A stretch of 51,161 nt of DNA from Helicobacter bilis ATCC 51630 (GTDB lineage: Bacteria; Campylobacterota; Campylobacteria; Campylobacterales; Helicobacteraceae). Within the stretch, counting starts at the first letter, position 1. Each line of letters opens with the position of its first letter. The notes beneath the pieces are model-generated. The model saw only the letters and a list, made by a program, of their open reading frames with translations, was not told the origin of the DNA and did not search any database. The DNA lies in contig NZ_JMKW01000014.1 of the NCBI RefSeq assembly GCF_000686565.1, positions 1 to 51,161 on the forward strand, read 5' to 3'. This document shows, in pieces, positions 27,112 through 36,901 of the stretch. The position numbers and the translations under genes are program-made.

Positions 27112-27768
27112 ATGAAACATGAAATTATGAAGAATGATGCTTTTTTACAGGCGATGCGATTGCGTTTTGCTTGTAAGATTTTTGATAAGACAAAAAAGAT
27201 TCCAAATGATGAGTTTCAAGCGATTTTAGAATCTGGTAGGCTTGCACCGAGTTCTTTTGGGCTAGAGCCTACACGCATGATACTTGTAGAATCTAATGAG
27301 ATGAGAGAGAGAGTAAAAGAGGCATGTTGGGGACAAAATCAAATCGTTGATGCTTCTTGTGTCATCATTTATACTTCATTAAAAGCTGATATGCTGCCAC
27401 ATACAAATTATATTATCAATAAATTTTCTCGCCGATTAAAGACACAAGAAGAAATCAAGCATTATGCAAATGAGCGTTATGGACAAAGAAAGCTAGAGAC
27501 ATTAGGCTATACAGCAGATATTGAGAAGCTAGGGCTATGGAGTGGGCATCAAGCCTATATTATGGCGACTACGATGATGAATCATGCGGCATTCCTTGGG
27601 ATTGATTCATGTATGATTGAGGGCTTTGATAAGAAGGCTTTAGAATCTGTTTTAGAAATGGATAGCTTTAAAGAGCAAGTAAGCCTGCTTTTATGTCTTG
27701 GATACCGCAATATGCCACAAAGCAAACGACTTCGCATGTCTTTAGATGAGATTGTAAGAAGTATATAA
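27112..27768 (+). CDS. NAD(P)H nitroreductase, FrxA/NfsB-like
   Basis: A flavin-dependent oxidoreductase, 218 residues. RLRFACKIFDKTKKIPNDEF, ILESGRLAPSSFGLEPTRM and the C-terminal MMNHAAFLGIDSCMIEGFD and CLGYRN follow the nitroreductase fold. By motif it is closer to Helicobacter pylori FrxA (RLAPSS-GLEP) than to RdxA. Such enzymes activate metronidazole. ATG after AAAAGGTTTAACT. nrdA begins nine bases after the stop, an operon arrangement. Confidence 0.85.
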   Translation: MKHEIMKNDAFLQAMRLRFACKIFDKTKKIPNDEFQAILESGRLAPSSFGLEPTRMILVESNEMRERVKEACWGQNQIVDASCVIIYTSLKADMLPHTNYIINKFSRRLKTQEEIKHYANERYGQRKLETLGYTADIEKLGLWSGHQAYIMATTMMNHAAFLGIDSCMIEGFDKKALESVLEMDSFKEQVSLLLCLGYRNMPQSKRLRMSLDEIVRSI

Positions 27769-27777
27769 GGGGAAGCT

Positions 27778-30135
27778 ATGCAGACAAAATGTGTAATAAA
27801 AAGAAATGGCTCAATGGAAGAGCTTGACATTACAAAGATTCAAAAGCATACTTCAAGTGCAGTAGAGGGGCTAAGCGGGACGAGTCAAAGTGAGCTTGAA
27901 GTTGATGCGAAATTGCAGTTTTATGATGGCATAACAACAGAGAGAATACAAGATACGCTTATAAAAACTGCGGTGGATAAAATCGATGTGGCTAGTCCTA
28001 ATTGGACTTTTGTTGCGGCTAGGCTTTTTTTATATGATTTGTATCATCGTGTGAGTCGTTTTACTGGATATAGGCATTTGCGTGAGTATTTTGAGGTTGG
28101 AGAGAGAGAGGGCAAACTCTTAAAGGGATTGAAAGAAAAGTTTGATTTAGACTTATTAGATTCTAAGATTGTAGCTGATAGGGATTTGCAGTTTAATTAT
28201 CTAGGTATAAAAACGCTTTATGATAGATACTTGCTAAAAGATTCTAATGGAAAGCCAATTGAGTTACCTCAACACATGTTTATGGCAATAGCTATGTTTT
28301 TGGCACAGAATGAAAAGGATTGCAATGAATGGGCGATAAAATTTTATGATGCTTTATCAAACTTTGAGGTTATGTGTGCTACGCCGACACTCTCAAATGC
28401 AAGGACTACAAGACATCAATTAAGCTCATGCTATATTGGTAGCACACCTGATAATATTGAGGGAATCTTTGATTCATACAAAGAGATGGCATTACTTAGT
28501 AAATATGGCGGTGGTATTGGCTGGGATTTCTCACAAGTAAGGACTATTGGCAGCTTTATTGATGGGCATAAGAATGCAGCGGGTGGGATTATCCCATTCT
28601 TAAAAATCACAAATGATATAGCTATCGCCGTAGATCAGCTTGGCACAAGAAAAGGTGCGATAGCAACATATATTGAGATATGGCATAATGATGTAACAGA
28701 GTTTATCGAGCTGCGTAAAAATAGCGGTGAAGAGAGAAGAAGAACGCATGATTTATTCCCTGCCTTATGGATTTGTGATTTATTTATGGAGAGAGTATTG
28801 CAAGATTTGCAGTGGAGTTTCTTTGATCCATATACTTGCAGGGAGCTTACTAATCTTTATGGAGATGAGTTTAAAAGTCGCTATGAAGAGTTAGAGAAAA
28901 TGCCTAATATGGTCGTATCAAGTATGCCTGCAAAAGATTTATGGAAAAAGATTCTAAATAGCTATTTTGAGACAGGACTTCCATTTTTATGCTTTAAAGA
29001 TAGTGCAAATAGGGCTAATCCAAACGCACATAGCGGCATTATCCGCAGTAGTAATCTTTGCACAGAGATTTTTCAAAATACAGAGCCAAGTCATTATAGA
29101 GTTGAAGTAGAGTTTGATGATGGAGAGAGAATCTATTTTGAAGAGAATGAAGAAGTAGTTGTAGATAGCGGTGTAACAAAAAGGGCAAATAAGCTAACAA
29201 GTATAGATTCACTCAAAGGCAAAAAGATATTTAACACACAAAGAGTGCAGACAGGCGGGCAAACTGCTGTGTGTAACCTTGCGAGTATTAATCTTAGCAA
29301 GATTCATACGCATGAAGATATTGAGCGGATTGTGCCTATTGCGGTTCGCATGCTTGATAATGTGATTGACTTAAACTTCTATCCAAGTCGCAAAGTGAAA
29401 GTAACAAATATGGCAAATCGTGCGATAGGTTTGGGCGTTATGGGAGAAGCTGAACTTCTTGCAAGTAAGCTTGTCTTATGGGGGAGTGAAGCACACTTTA
29501 GCCTTATTGATAGCATTATGGAGGCGATTAGCTACAATGCGATTAAAGCAAGTGCAATGTTAGCAAAAGAAAGGGGGGCATATCCTACTTATGAAGGCTC
29601 AAACTGGAGTAAGGGGATTTTCCCTATTGATAAGGCAAACGAGAAAGCAAAAGCCATTGTTGAGAGAAGTTTTCACTATGATTGGGAATCTTTAAGGAAT
29701 TTAGTGAAGAGTGAGGGCATTAGAAATGGCTATTTAATGGCTATCGCACCTACAAGTTCTATTAGCATACTTGTTGGGACGACACAGACTATTGAGCCTA
29801 TTTATAAACAAATATGGCACGAAGAGAATCTAAGCGGAATGATAAAAAGTGTTGTGCCTAATCTCACACTAGAAACAATAAACTTCTATCCATCAGCCTA
29901 TTCTATTAATCAACATGACCTTGTGCGTGCAGCAGCCGTGCGTCAAAAGTGGATAGACCAAGGGCAAAGCCTAAATATCTTTATACGACTTGATTCTGTA
30001 AGCGGAAAGCAGCTACATGAAATCTATATGCTTGCATGGAGTTTGGGACTAAAATCTACTTATTACTTACGCTCTCAAAGCAAAGAAGCCGATGATGTCG
30101 TTGATAGAAGCATGGAGTGCGTAAATTGTCAATAA
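27778..30135 (+). CDS. nrdA: Ribonucleoside-diphosphate reductase alpha subunit (class Ia)
   Basis: Reduces ribonucleotides to deoxyribonucleotides with the NrdB radical subunit, which is not in the window. An ATP-cone lies at the N-terminus (CVIKRNGSMEELDITKIQKH). Active-site motifs include LSSCYIGSTPDNIEGIFDSY, KYGGGIGWDFSQVR, SSNLCTEIFQ and CNLASINLSK. It ends ECVNCQ, the C-x2-C pair that recycles the active-site disulfide. Length 785 is near the E. coli protein. The stop overlaps the start of the RNase gene. Confidence 0.94.
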   Translation: MQTKCVIKRNGSMEELDITKIQKHTSSAVEGLSGTSQSELEVDAKLQFYDGITTERIQDTLIKTAVDKIDVASPNWTFVAARLFLYDLYHRVSRFTGYRHLREYFEVGEREGKLLKGLKEKFDLDLLDSKIVADRDLQFNYLGIKTLYDRYLLKDSNGKPIELPQHMFMAIAMFLAQNEKDCNEWAIKFYDALSNFEVMCATPTLSNARTTRHQLSSCYIGSTPDNIEGIFDSYKEMALLSKYGGGIGWDFSQVRTIGSFIDGHKNAAGGIIPFLKITNDIAIAVDQLGTRKGAIATYIEIWHNDVTEFIELRKNSGEERRRTHDLFPALWICDLFMERVLQDLQWSFFDPYTCRELTNLYGDEFKSRYEELEKMPNMVVSSMPAKDLWKKILNSYFETGLPFLCFKDSANRANPNAHSGIIRSSNLCTEIFQNTEPSHYRVEVEFDDGERIYFEENEEVVVDSGVTKRANKLTSIDSLKGKKIFNTQRVQTGGQTAVCNLASINLSKIHTHEDIERIVPIAVRMLDNVIDLNFYPSRKVKVTNMANRAIGLGVMGEAELLASKLVLWGSEAHFSLIDSIMEAISYNAIKASAMLAKERGAYPTYEGSNWSKGIFPIDKANEKAKAIVERSFHYDWESLRNLVKSEGIRNGYLMAIAPTSSISILVGTTQTIEPIYKQIWHEENLSGMIKSVVPNLTLETINFYPSAYSINQHDLVRAAAVRQKWIDQGQSLNIFIRLDSVSGKQLHEIYMLAWSLGLKSTYYLRSQSKEADDVVDRSMECVNCQ

Positions 30136-32747
30136 AAAATGGCACAAAATATGCAGAGAAACTCGCACTTTTTCATGCTTTAAGCAAAACGCCTATTAAG
30201 ATAGGTAGCCCTATACAATCATTTTTAAACGAATGTAAAAATAAACTTATATCTACAAAAGGTGAATATTATTTTCTACCAAAAAATGTAAAATTTATGG
30301 TAGTTACAAAACTAGAGAAAATCCCACATACAGACACTTCCTATAAACTCATGCTAACAGAAGCCTTTTTTAGCATATCTTATAAGAGACTTCAAGCCCA
30401 AAAAGATTCTATAAGAAAAGATTCTATACGAACAAATCCTTATATCTATTATGTTACACTCACTTCAAAAAAGCCATTGCAAATACATGATTTACTGCTT
30501 ATTAGAATAAAAAAAGATTCTAAAAAATATCAAGAGATTCCAAAAAATGATTATAGAAAAGTCATGCAGTTAGAATTACACTATAAACATGGGTTAAACA
30601 TGATAATGAATAAGAATCTATATTATGCAAATAATCAACACACAAGCCACATAAAACAAGATTCTAAAAAACATAAAACAACAGAATCTAATGCAGTAAC
30701 AAGACATATTTGCATGATTACAGAACGCAAAAAAAGAATAGTAGCACAAGCCCTTAATACTCGCATGATACTGCCTGTAAAAGCCACACAAAAAGCCCTA
30801 AAAGCCCTGCCAAAATTTACACTCATAGCAGTCAATGAAAATAATGAAATAACAGAAGTTTTAGGGAATCTCACACAAGGCAGTTTAGATAGAGAAATAG
30901 CCCTTTATATCAACGACTACACACCAAAAGACTTTAGCCAAAAAGCCTTGAATGAAGCAGAAAATATGGCAAAAAGCTTTATGAATACAGAATCTATACC
31001 ATTGCCTAAAAATCATATAAAAAAGCAACTAGATAATACACTCCGCTATGATTTGACACATTTGCCTTTTTGCACGATTGACCCTGTGAATGCAAAAGAT
31101 CATGATGACGCGATTTATTATGATTCTAAACATAGCATTTTGTATGTAGCAATCGCTGATGTAAGCAGCTATGTCTCTCTGGATAGCACTTTAGATAAAG
31201 AGGCAAGGGATAGGGCTTTTAGTCTGTATTTTCCAAATAAAGTCTTTCCCATGTTGCCACCACAGCTTAGTTCTCAAGCTTGTTCCTTAAAGCAAGATGA
31301 AAAGAGACTAGCATTAGTTTGGGCTTTAAAACTACATAAAAGAAATGTAAAAGTCCTGCATTCTCAAATCTTTAAAGCAGTGATTTGCTCTCATGCTTCA
31401 CTCAATTATAAGCAAGTCAGCCATTTTTTAGAATCTAGATTAGATTCTAGCCTTAAATTTATGTTTAAACAAGCTATGGGCTTACAAGAGGGTAAGCTAG
31501 ATTTTATACAAGATTCTAAAAATCATGCTACAAACACAAAACAAGATTCTACAATAGATGTTTCATGCTACGCATTCAACATGACAAGTGATACCAACAT
31601 GACAACACTAGACACAACAAATGACCATGTCATTTTAAGGAAAAGCGAAAAATCCCTTACTTTAGAATCTAAAAAAGACTTAGAATCTAACACTACAAAC
31701 ACAAAACAAAACTTAAGGCTAGAATCTAAAAAAGATTCTAAAAGCCCCTTTGCACCCCACACCTTGCACCCACCCAAAATATCATTAGAATCAAGTTTAG
31801 AAACTAAACCCATAAATAATCAAGCCATTGAAGAGTCTTTACTTGCTTTTTCAAAACTTGCAGTTTTATTATACAAAAAGCGTATGCAAAATGGGATCGA
31901 TTTAGCATTAAGGGATTTTTCCTTGCAAGTAGATAGTGATGAAGGGCTAGATTCTATAACAATAGATTCTAAAGATATTTCTCACACTATTGTAGAAGAA
32001 GCAATGCTACTTGCAAATCAAGCAAGTGCAATGTATCTACACAGCATAAAACATGGAATCTATCGCAATCATGCAGAGCCAAATAAAAGGGACTTTTATA
32101 AGCTTTTAAATATATTAGCAGATATGAATATACGCCCTAAAAGCATAGAATCTAAACGCAATAAAAAACACAATAGTATGCTCACTACCCTACAAGCTTT
32201 ACAAAAAGAGGCGATAAAAAAGCATAAAAGGCATATCGCTGATTTTTGCATTGTAAGGCATTTTGCTAAAGCAAACTATATGAGTAATAGTATCGGGCAT
32301 TTTGGATTAGGATTCCCATTTTATACGCATTTTACTTCGCCTATTCGCCGTTATAGTGATCTTTTAATCCATCGCTTAATCACAGCACATTTACAAAATA
32401 ACACAAAAATATTACAATACATTATGCGTGAAGCAAAGACTATATTAGCCCATATCAACAAGAGAGAAGTGCAGTTTGATTCTATAGAATCGTATTATAA
32501 ACGCTTAAAAATGCTTCGATACGCACAAAGCTTATTGCCCTTTAGTGATGAAGCCTTAGTCTTTATGGTGAGAAAGAGTGTCGCCTATGGTTTTCCTTTG
32601 CATAAAGTTGGCTATTGTAGCGTTGAGATTGATTGTAAGGATTGCGTTATAAACACACATGAAGTTATACAGATTCAAATAATTGGTGTCGATTTTAATA
32701 CTTTAAGCCTCAAAGCAGAGCCTATAATACAAAAAAATAATACATAA
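30117..32747 (+). CDS. rnr: Ribonuclease R family exoribonuclease
   Basis: A 3'-5' hydrolytic exoribonuclease. The RNB catalytic core is clear: FCTIDPVNAKDHDDAIYYD carries the metal-binding aspartates, then VADVSSYVSLDSTLDKEARD, PNKVFPMLPPQLSSQACSLK and YTHFTSPIRRYSDLLIHRLI. The core is split at about residues 465-570 by low-complexity sequence (many DSK, TNTKQDS) that carries a half repeat at 31627. The N-terminal part is weakly conserved and the S1 domain at the end is short. The start overlaps nrdA: GTG at 30117 is the longest frame, but TTG at 30126 with GGAG eight bases before it looks better. 876 residues with the insert. Confidence 0.85.
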   Translation: MRKLSIKNGTKYAEKLALFHALSKTPIKIGSPIQSFLNECKNKLISTKGEYYFLPKNVKFMVVTKLEKIPHTDTSYKLMLTEAFFSISYKRLQAQKDSIRKDSIRTNPYIYYVTLTSKKPLQIHDLLLIRIKKDSKKYQEIPKNDYRKVMQLELHYKHGLNMIMNKNLYYANNQHTSHIKQDSKKHKTTESNAVTRHICMITERKKRIVAQALNTRMILPVKATQKALKALPKFTLIAVNENNEITEVLGNLTQGSLDREIALYINDYTPKDFSQKALNEAENMAKSFMNTESIPLPKNHIKKQLDNTLRYDLTHLPFCTIDPVNAKDHDDAIYYDSKHSILYVAIADVSSYVSLDSTLDKEARDRAFSLYFPNKVFPMLPPQLSSQACSLKQDEKRLALVWALKLHKRNVKVLHSQIFKAVICSHASLNYKQVSHFLESRLDSSLKFMFKQAMGLQEGKLDFIQDSKNHATNTKQDSTIDVSCYAFNMTSDTNMTTLDTTNDHVILRKSEKSLTLESKKDLESNTTNTKQNLRLESKKDSKSPFAPHTLHPPKISLESSLETKPINNQAIEESLLAFSKLAVLLYKKRMQNGIDLALRDFSLQVDSDEGLDSITIDSKDISHTIVEEAMLLANQASAMYLHSIKHGIYRNHAEPNKRDFYKLLNILADMNIRPKSIESKRNKKHNSMLTTLQALQKEAIKKHKRHIADFCIVRHFAKANYMSNSIGHFGLGFPFYTHFTSPIRRYSDLLIHRLITAHLQNNTKILQYIMREAKTILAHINKREVQFDSIESYYKRLKMLRYAQSLLPFSDEALVFMVRKSVAYGFPLHKVGYCSVEIDCKDCVINTHEVIQIQIIGVDFNTLSLKAEPIIQKNNT
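31627..31655 (+). repeat. Half palindromic element inside the RNase R gene
   Basis: ATGTCATTTTAAGGAAAAGC reads HVILRKSEKS. It resembles the outer arm of family A elements but is read in another frame. Flanked by TTAGAATCTAAAAAAGA-type words. Confidence 0.45.
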
Positions 32748-32756
32748 AGGGAATAT

Positions 32757-33341
32757 ATGAACGCAATATTTAGAATCTTGGGTAAAGGCATAATGGTGAT
32801 TTTGCCATTTGCAGTTGTAGTGTGGCTACTTTTCTTTTTATTTGGGATTTTGGAGGGTATATGGATTCTCATACTTGATATGGTGCATTTTATTGTTAAA
32901 AAGATAGCAAATGAGAATCTTGATACAACACTTCCTAGCATTGTTGTAAGCATTGGCTTACTCTTAGTCATGTTTGCGATTATCCTTTATATTGGATATA
33001 AATTTGAGAAGCGTCAAAATGCCATTTTTGTGAAGCTTGGGGAGTGGGTGCTATCTAAGATTCCTGTTATGGGAAGTGTGTATTATACGATTAAAGATCT
33101 AGTCAGCATGATAGGTGGCAGCTCAAAGGATAAATATTTGGGCGTTGCTTATGTAACGATTGGTGAAGGGGAGATTCTAGGATTTATCACAAAAGAAGAG
33201 GGGGAGTATTTTTGGGTATTTTGTCCGCTTACACCACCTACTTCTGGGCTTTTATTAAGGATTCATAAAGATAAGCTGAAAAAGTCGTCAATGAGTGTGA
33301 GTGATGGTTTGAAAAAGGTCGTATCTTTTGGTATGAAATAG
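32757..33341 (+). CDS. DUF502 membrane protein
   Basis: A 194-residue inner-membrane protein of the DUF502 family, function unknown. Two transmembrane segments (about 8-35 and 61-83) are followed by a cytoplasmic domain with the family signature IPVMGSVYYTIKDLVSMIGG and TPPTSGLLLRIHKDKL. It starts nine bases after the RNase R stop, behind AAAGGGAATAT, and is followed 20 bases later by another membrane protein gene, so all are probably one transcript. Confidence 0.85.
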   Translation: MNAIFRILGKGIMVILPFAVVVWLLFFLFGILEGIWILILDMVHFIVKKIANENLDTTLPSIVVSIGLLLVMFAIILYIGYKFEKRQNAIFVKLGEWVLSKIPVMGSVYYTIKDLVSMIGGSSKDKYLGVAYVTIGEGEILGFITKEEGEYFWVFCPLTPPTSGLLLRIHKDKLKKSSMSVSDGLKKVVSFGMK

Positions 33342-33361
33342 ATTCTTAAATAGAGAATAAT

Positions 33362-33871
33362 ATGTCTATTAAAAAGAAAAATAAAAAAGAAAAGAATGAA
33401 GAACAAGGCGGTATCCCACTCTATACACCCCTAAAGCATAGCCTTGAAAAAAGTGGCATGGATAGTGCAACCGCAGGGCAGACTTCATGGCTTTTTGTCA
33501 GTCTTTTTATCGCTTTAATTATGAGTGGGCTATATATCTTTATTGTTTCTGTTTTTAACTTGGGTTTTCCAGAATCTTTAGCAAATAATCCATTTTTTGA
33601 AAATGGCTTTTTATTTGTCGCTGTGATTTTGCATTTTTGTGTTGTCATGTTGCGTTTAAAATACTTGCTTGTCAATACGCTTTTTATTATTGCTGCTTAT
33701 ATTGTGCTTTATGTGGTGCATTTGCGTGATATTTATATGCTTTTATCGCTAGGCTTTGTGCTTTTTATTAGCTATTTATTGATACCGATTTATTCATGGC
33801 GTATTAAAATGCTTGATGGTATTTTGTATTTTATATATGCTATCACTGCTTTGCTTTTGACTTATGGTTAG
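33362..33871 (+). CDS. Four-helix membrane protein of unknown function
   Basis: A 169-residue protein. Residues 1-40 are charged and cytoplasmic (SIKKKNKKEKNEEQGG), followed by about four or five hydrophobic segments between 43 and 168. I do not recognise a family. It sits 20 bases after the DUF502 gene. Confidence 0.65.
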   Translation: MSIKKKNKKEKNEEQGGIPLYTPLKHSLEKSGMDSATAGQTSWLFVSLFIALIMSGLYIFIVSVFNLGFPESLANNPFFENGFLFVAVILHFCVVMLRLKYLLVNTLFIIAAYIVLYVVHLRDIYMLLSLGFVLFISYLLIPIYSWRIKMLDGILYFIYAITALLLTYG

Positions 33872-33950
33872 TTTAGAATCTAGCCTAAAACCTTACTCAT
33901 TAATAACATGTAAATGATATCTAGGACTTTTGTAATCGATACTTTTTTGT

Positions 33951-33956
33951 TATAAT
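33951..33956 (+). promoter_or_regulatory. -10 box ahead of the DASS transporter gene
   Basis: TATAAT 28 bases before the ATG at 33985, in the 113-base gap after the membrane protein gene. Confidence 0.45.
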
Positions 33957-33984
33957 CTTGCTTTTAGTCTTATAAAGGGGTTTT

Positions 33985-35595
33985 ATGCAAAATACAAGCA
34001 CAAGGGATAGAGAGAAGCTAGATTCTAATATTTGTCATACTAAGCCTTTAGGCGAAGTATCTCATATGGAATCTAAAGAAGATATTTCGCCTACGGCTCA
34101 ATATGACAAAAAGCTAGATTCTAAAACTTTAGAATCTACAAATAACACAGAAATTTCATCACAACAAAGCAACCAAACACATAACACAGATTCTATAAGC
34201 ACAACACAACAAGAAAAGATTCTAGGCGTCCTGCTTGGCGTTGGTTTAGCTCTTATTATAGGTGCGATTGTGTTTTGCTTTGCATATTTCTATTTACATG
34301 CAACCTTGAAAGTTTCAACGCTTATAGGCATTATGGGCTTACTTGTAACACTTTGGACGAATAAGGCATTGCCTATGGGCGTTGTATCCTTGCTTCCTAT
34401 CATTTTATTCCCAAGCTTCGGCATACTTGATACAAAAAGTGCCACTGCAAACTATGCTAATCCTATCATTTATCTCTTTTTAGGTGGCTTTATGATAGCA
34501 ACCGCGACAGAGAAGATAGGGCTACACAGAGTGATAGCAAAATGGTTTTTAGCAAGATTCCCAAAGAATACAAAGGGCGTTATATCCGCCTTAGGTGTGG
34601 CTTCTGTGGCACTTGGGACAGCGTTATCAAACTCCACTGTTGCCCTATTATTACTCCCTGTTGCTATGTCAATTACAGATAATAAAATTTTACGCACAAG
34701 GTTTTTACTAGCCGTAGCCTTTGGGGCAAGTATTAGCGGCATTACTACGCCCATTGGCAGTCCGCCCAATCTCATTTATCTTGGCTTTTTAGAATCTCAA
34801 GGTTTAAGCGGCATCAGCTTTACAACTTGGATTTTTATGATGGCACCCCTTACATTTTTAATGCTATTTATGATGATAAAGATTCTGTCTTATGGTGTGA
34901 GTGAAGAGCCCCTTAATCTTAGCCTATTTGATTCTATCCATATAAATGGTACGCATAAAAGACTTTTAGTTTTTATTGCTGCTTTACTTGTGATATTGCT
35001 TTTAAACTCGCCGATACGACCATTTTATAATGGGCTTGGCTTTAATGAAAATGTCATTTTACTTGCCTTTGGCTTAATGATGTTTATCCCTAAAATTGGC
35101 TTTTTAGATTGGGACGATACAAAGTCTATACCTTATGAGATTATCTTTTTATTTGGTGCTGGATTCTGTATTGCTACTGCGTTTTCACAAGCAGAGCTTG
35201 GCGGGGCATTTACCTCATTTTTTGCGCGTTTTGATGGTCTGCCTTTCATTGCTTTTATCTTTTTTGCTTGTGTGTTTTCTATTATAGCGACTGGATTTTT
35301 ATCAACTACGGCTTTAATCGCCATACTTTTGCCTATTATAGAAGTCGCCACACAGCCGTTTTTGAGTGATACTTCTCGCGTGTTGCTTATGCTTGTGGTA
35401 ACTATTTGTGCGAGTTTTTCATTTATGATTCCTATTAGCACACCGCCTAATGCCATAGTCTTTGCACAAGGGGGAATTAAGGCATGGGATATGATACGCT
35501 TTGGCTTTTTATTAAGCCTTGTTGGCATTGTGTGTGTTACGCTATTTTCTGTGTGGTATTGGTGGAGCTTCCTTGAAGTAAAACCGCTTGGCTAA
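33985..35595 (+). CDS. DASS (SLC13) family anion:sodium symporter
   Basis: A 536-residue inner-membrane carrier of the divalent anion:Na+ symporter family (dicarboxylates, sulfate). The paired S/N-x-T-type substrate motifs are visible: ALSNSTVALLLLPVAMSI, TTPIGSPPNLIYLG and, in the second half, TGFLSTTALIAI and ISTPPNAIVFAQGG. About eleven membrane segments begin near residue 82. The first 80 residues are a low-complexity hydrophilic extension, absent from typical members, made largely of a family A palindromic element (34033-34108) and DSK/QQ-rich sequence. The substrate is not predictable. The pseudouridine synthase gene follows by 25 bases. Confidence 0.88.
   Translation: MQNTSTRDREKLDSNICHTKPLGEVSHMESKEDISPTAQYDKKLDSKTLESTNNTEISSQQSNQTHNTDSISTTQQEKILGVLLGVGLALIIGAIVFCFAYFYLHATLKVSTLIGIMGLLVTLWTNKALPMGVVSLLPIILFPSFGILDTKSATANYANPIIYLFLGGFMIATATEKIGLHRVIAKWFLARFPKNTKGVISALGVASVALGTALSNSTVALLLLPVAMSITDNKILRTRFLLAVAFGASISGITTPIGSPPNLIYLGFLESQGLSGISFTTWIFMMAPLTFLMLFMMIKILSYGVSEEPLNLSLFDSIHINGTHKRLLVFIAALLVILLLNSPIRPFYNGLGFNENVILLAFGLMMFIPKIGFLDWDDTKSIPYEIIFLFGAGFCIATAFSQAELGGAFTSFFARFDGLPFIAFIFFACVFSIIATGFLSTTALIAILLPIIEVATQPFLSDTSRVLLMLVVTICASFSFMIPISTPPNAIVFAQGGIKAWDMIRFGFLLSLVGIVCVTLFSVWYWWSFLEVKPLG
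34033..34108 (+). repeat. In-frame palindromic element, family A (best copy)
   Basis: 76 bases with arms of about 30: TGTCATACTAAGCCTTTAGG at one end against TTCGCCTACGGCTCAATATG with its closing ACA at the other. It reads CHTKPLGEVSHMESKEDISP in the transporter N-terminus. Confidence 0.85.
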
Positions 35596-35620
35596 AACTA
35601 GATTCTAAATAAGGAGAACT

Positions 35621-36460
35621 ATGGAGCGTAAAAAAGCACCTAAAAACAAAACTCATGCTAAAAGAGATGCAACAACTAAAACACAAAAAATACTCACAAA
35701 AAAGCCCATGCGAACAGAGCAAGGCGAAAAAGCCTATAAACTACTTGCCCTGCAACGCAATATATCTACAAATAAAGCAAAAGATTTAATTGATTCAGGT
35801 AGGGTAAGCATTAAAGGTAAAAGGCTACTTATCGCAAGGACTTTACTGCCACTTAATACAAAGTTTGAGGTGCTTACTACACCTTGTGTTGTGATATTTG
35901 AAGATGATGATATACTAGCCCTTGATAAAAGTGTGGGGATTGAAAGCTATAGTTTGCTTAAAACCTATCCGCATTATAAGCTTATAAATCGCCTTGATAA
36001 AGACACAAGCGGGGTAATCCTACTTGCAAAAAATGAAAAAATGCGACAAAAAGCAATCCAAGCTTTCAAGCAAAAAGAAGTAGAAAAAATGTATTTTGCC
36101 TTAATTGAGGGCAAACTCTATGAAGAAATAAATATTGAAAAAAAGATTAGCACACAAAAAGATTCTAAAGCAAAAAGCCATATTGATAACGAAGGCTTGA
36201 ACGCACAAAGCATAGTTACACCCTTGCAAACCTTTACGCATACCACGCTTGTATCCGTGCAGATTCCAACAGGTAGAACCCATCAAATACGAATCCATCT
36301 AAAAAGCATTAAACACCCAATCATAGGCGATATTATCTATAATAAAACAAGCTTAATAAAAGCAAAGCGATTAATGCTGCATTGTCAAAAGACTTCACTT
36401 CTAGGCTATACATTTGAAAGCAAAGTGGATATACACGAAGCCTTTGGGGTGAGTGAATAG
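35621..36460 (+). CDS. RluA-family 23S/tRNA pseudouridine synthase
   Basis: Converts uridine to pseudouridine in structured RNA. A basic N-terminus (1-35, Lys/Arg/Thr-rich) precedes an S4 RNA-binding domain (about 40-80; TNKAKDLIDSGRVSIKGKR). The catalytic domain carries NRLDKDTSGVILLAKN with D126 as the expected catalytic aspartate, and IPTGRTHQIRIHLKSIKHPI. 279 residues. Which RNA site is modified cannot be told. ATG behind AAGGAGAACT, 25 bases after the transporter. Confidence 0.88.
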   Translation: MERKKAPKNKTHAKRDATTKTQKILTKKPMRTEQGEKAYKLLALQRNISTNKAKDLIDSGRVSIKGKRLLIARTLLPLNTKFEVLTTPCVVIFEDDDILALDKSVGIESYSLLKTYPHYKLINRLDKDTSGVILLAKNEKMRQKAIQAFKQKEVEKMYFALIEGKLYEEINIEKKISTQKDSKAKSHIDNEGLNAQSIVTPLQTFTHTTLVSVQIPTGRTHQIRIHLKSIKHPIIGDIIYNKTSLIKAKRLMLHCQKTSLLGYTFESKVDIHEAFGVSE

Positions 36461-36901
36461 GTTTTGTATCCTTTATGTTGTGTGGTTGGAAATATGAATA
36501 AATATTATACAAATATCAAGTAAGTTATATTGAGTTTCTTTTATACATAATAATAAATCAGGATTAAGGGCTTATTATCCCATGTTCCATTGTATCTTGC
36601 AAAGCACACTTTTTATTGAGAATCTAAATGACTTTGCAAAAATCTTTGTCGTGTAGATTCTAAAGGTAAATTTTGCAATTACAAATTATGTTTCAAAATG
36701 ATATAAAAATACATATCCGCAAGACTATATTTTTTACATAATGTAACATATAATTATTTATTCATTCAATTTATAGTCTATATTGTATTTGTTTATTGTG
36801 ATGACTTATATTCTCTAAAGTAACCCTATATATTGACAAAGTGTATAGTTGCAAAATGTTGCTATAGGGATACAACATATATACTTTTTTAAGGAGACAT
36901 T
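36461..36901. other. Intergenic region ahead of ald
   Basis: 441 AT-rich bases with no frame or motif I can support. A TTGACA at 36833-36838 lacks a -10 at normal spacing. The ald promoter must lie in this stretch. Confidence 0.4.

Noticed and set aside
36833-36868. Sigma-70 promoter for ald with TTGACA and TATAGG
   Set aside because: The spacer would be 24 bases, too long for a normal promoter.
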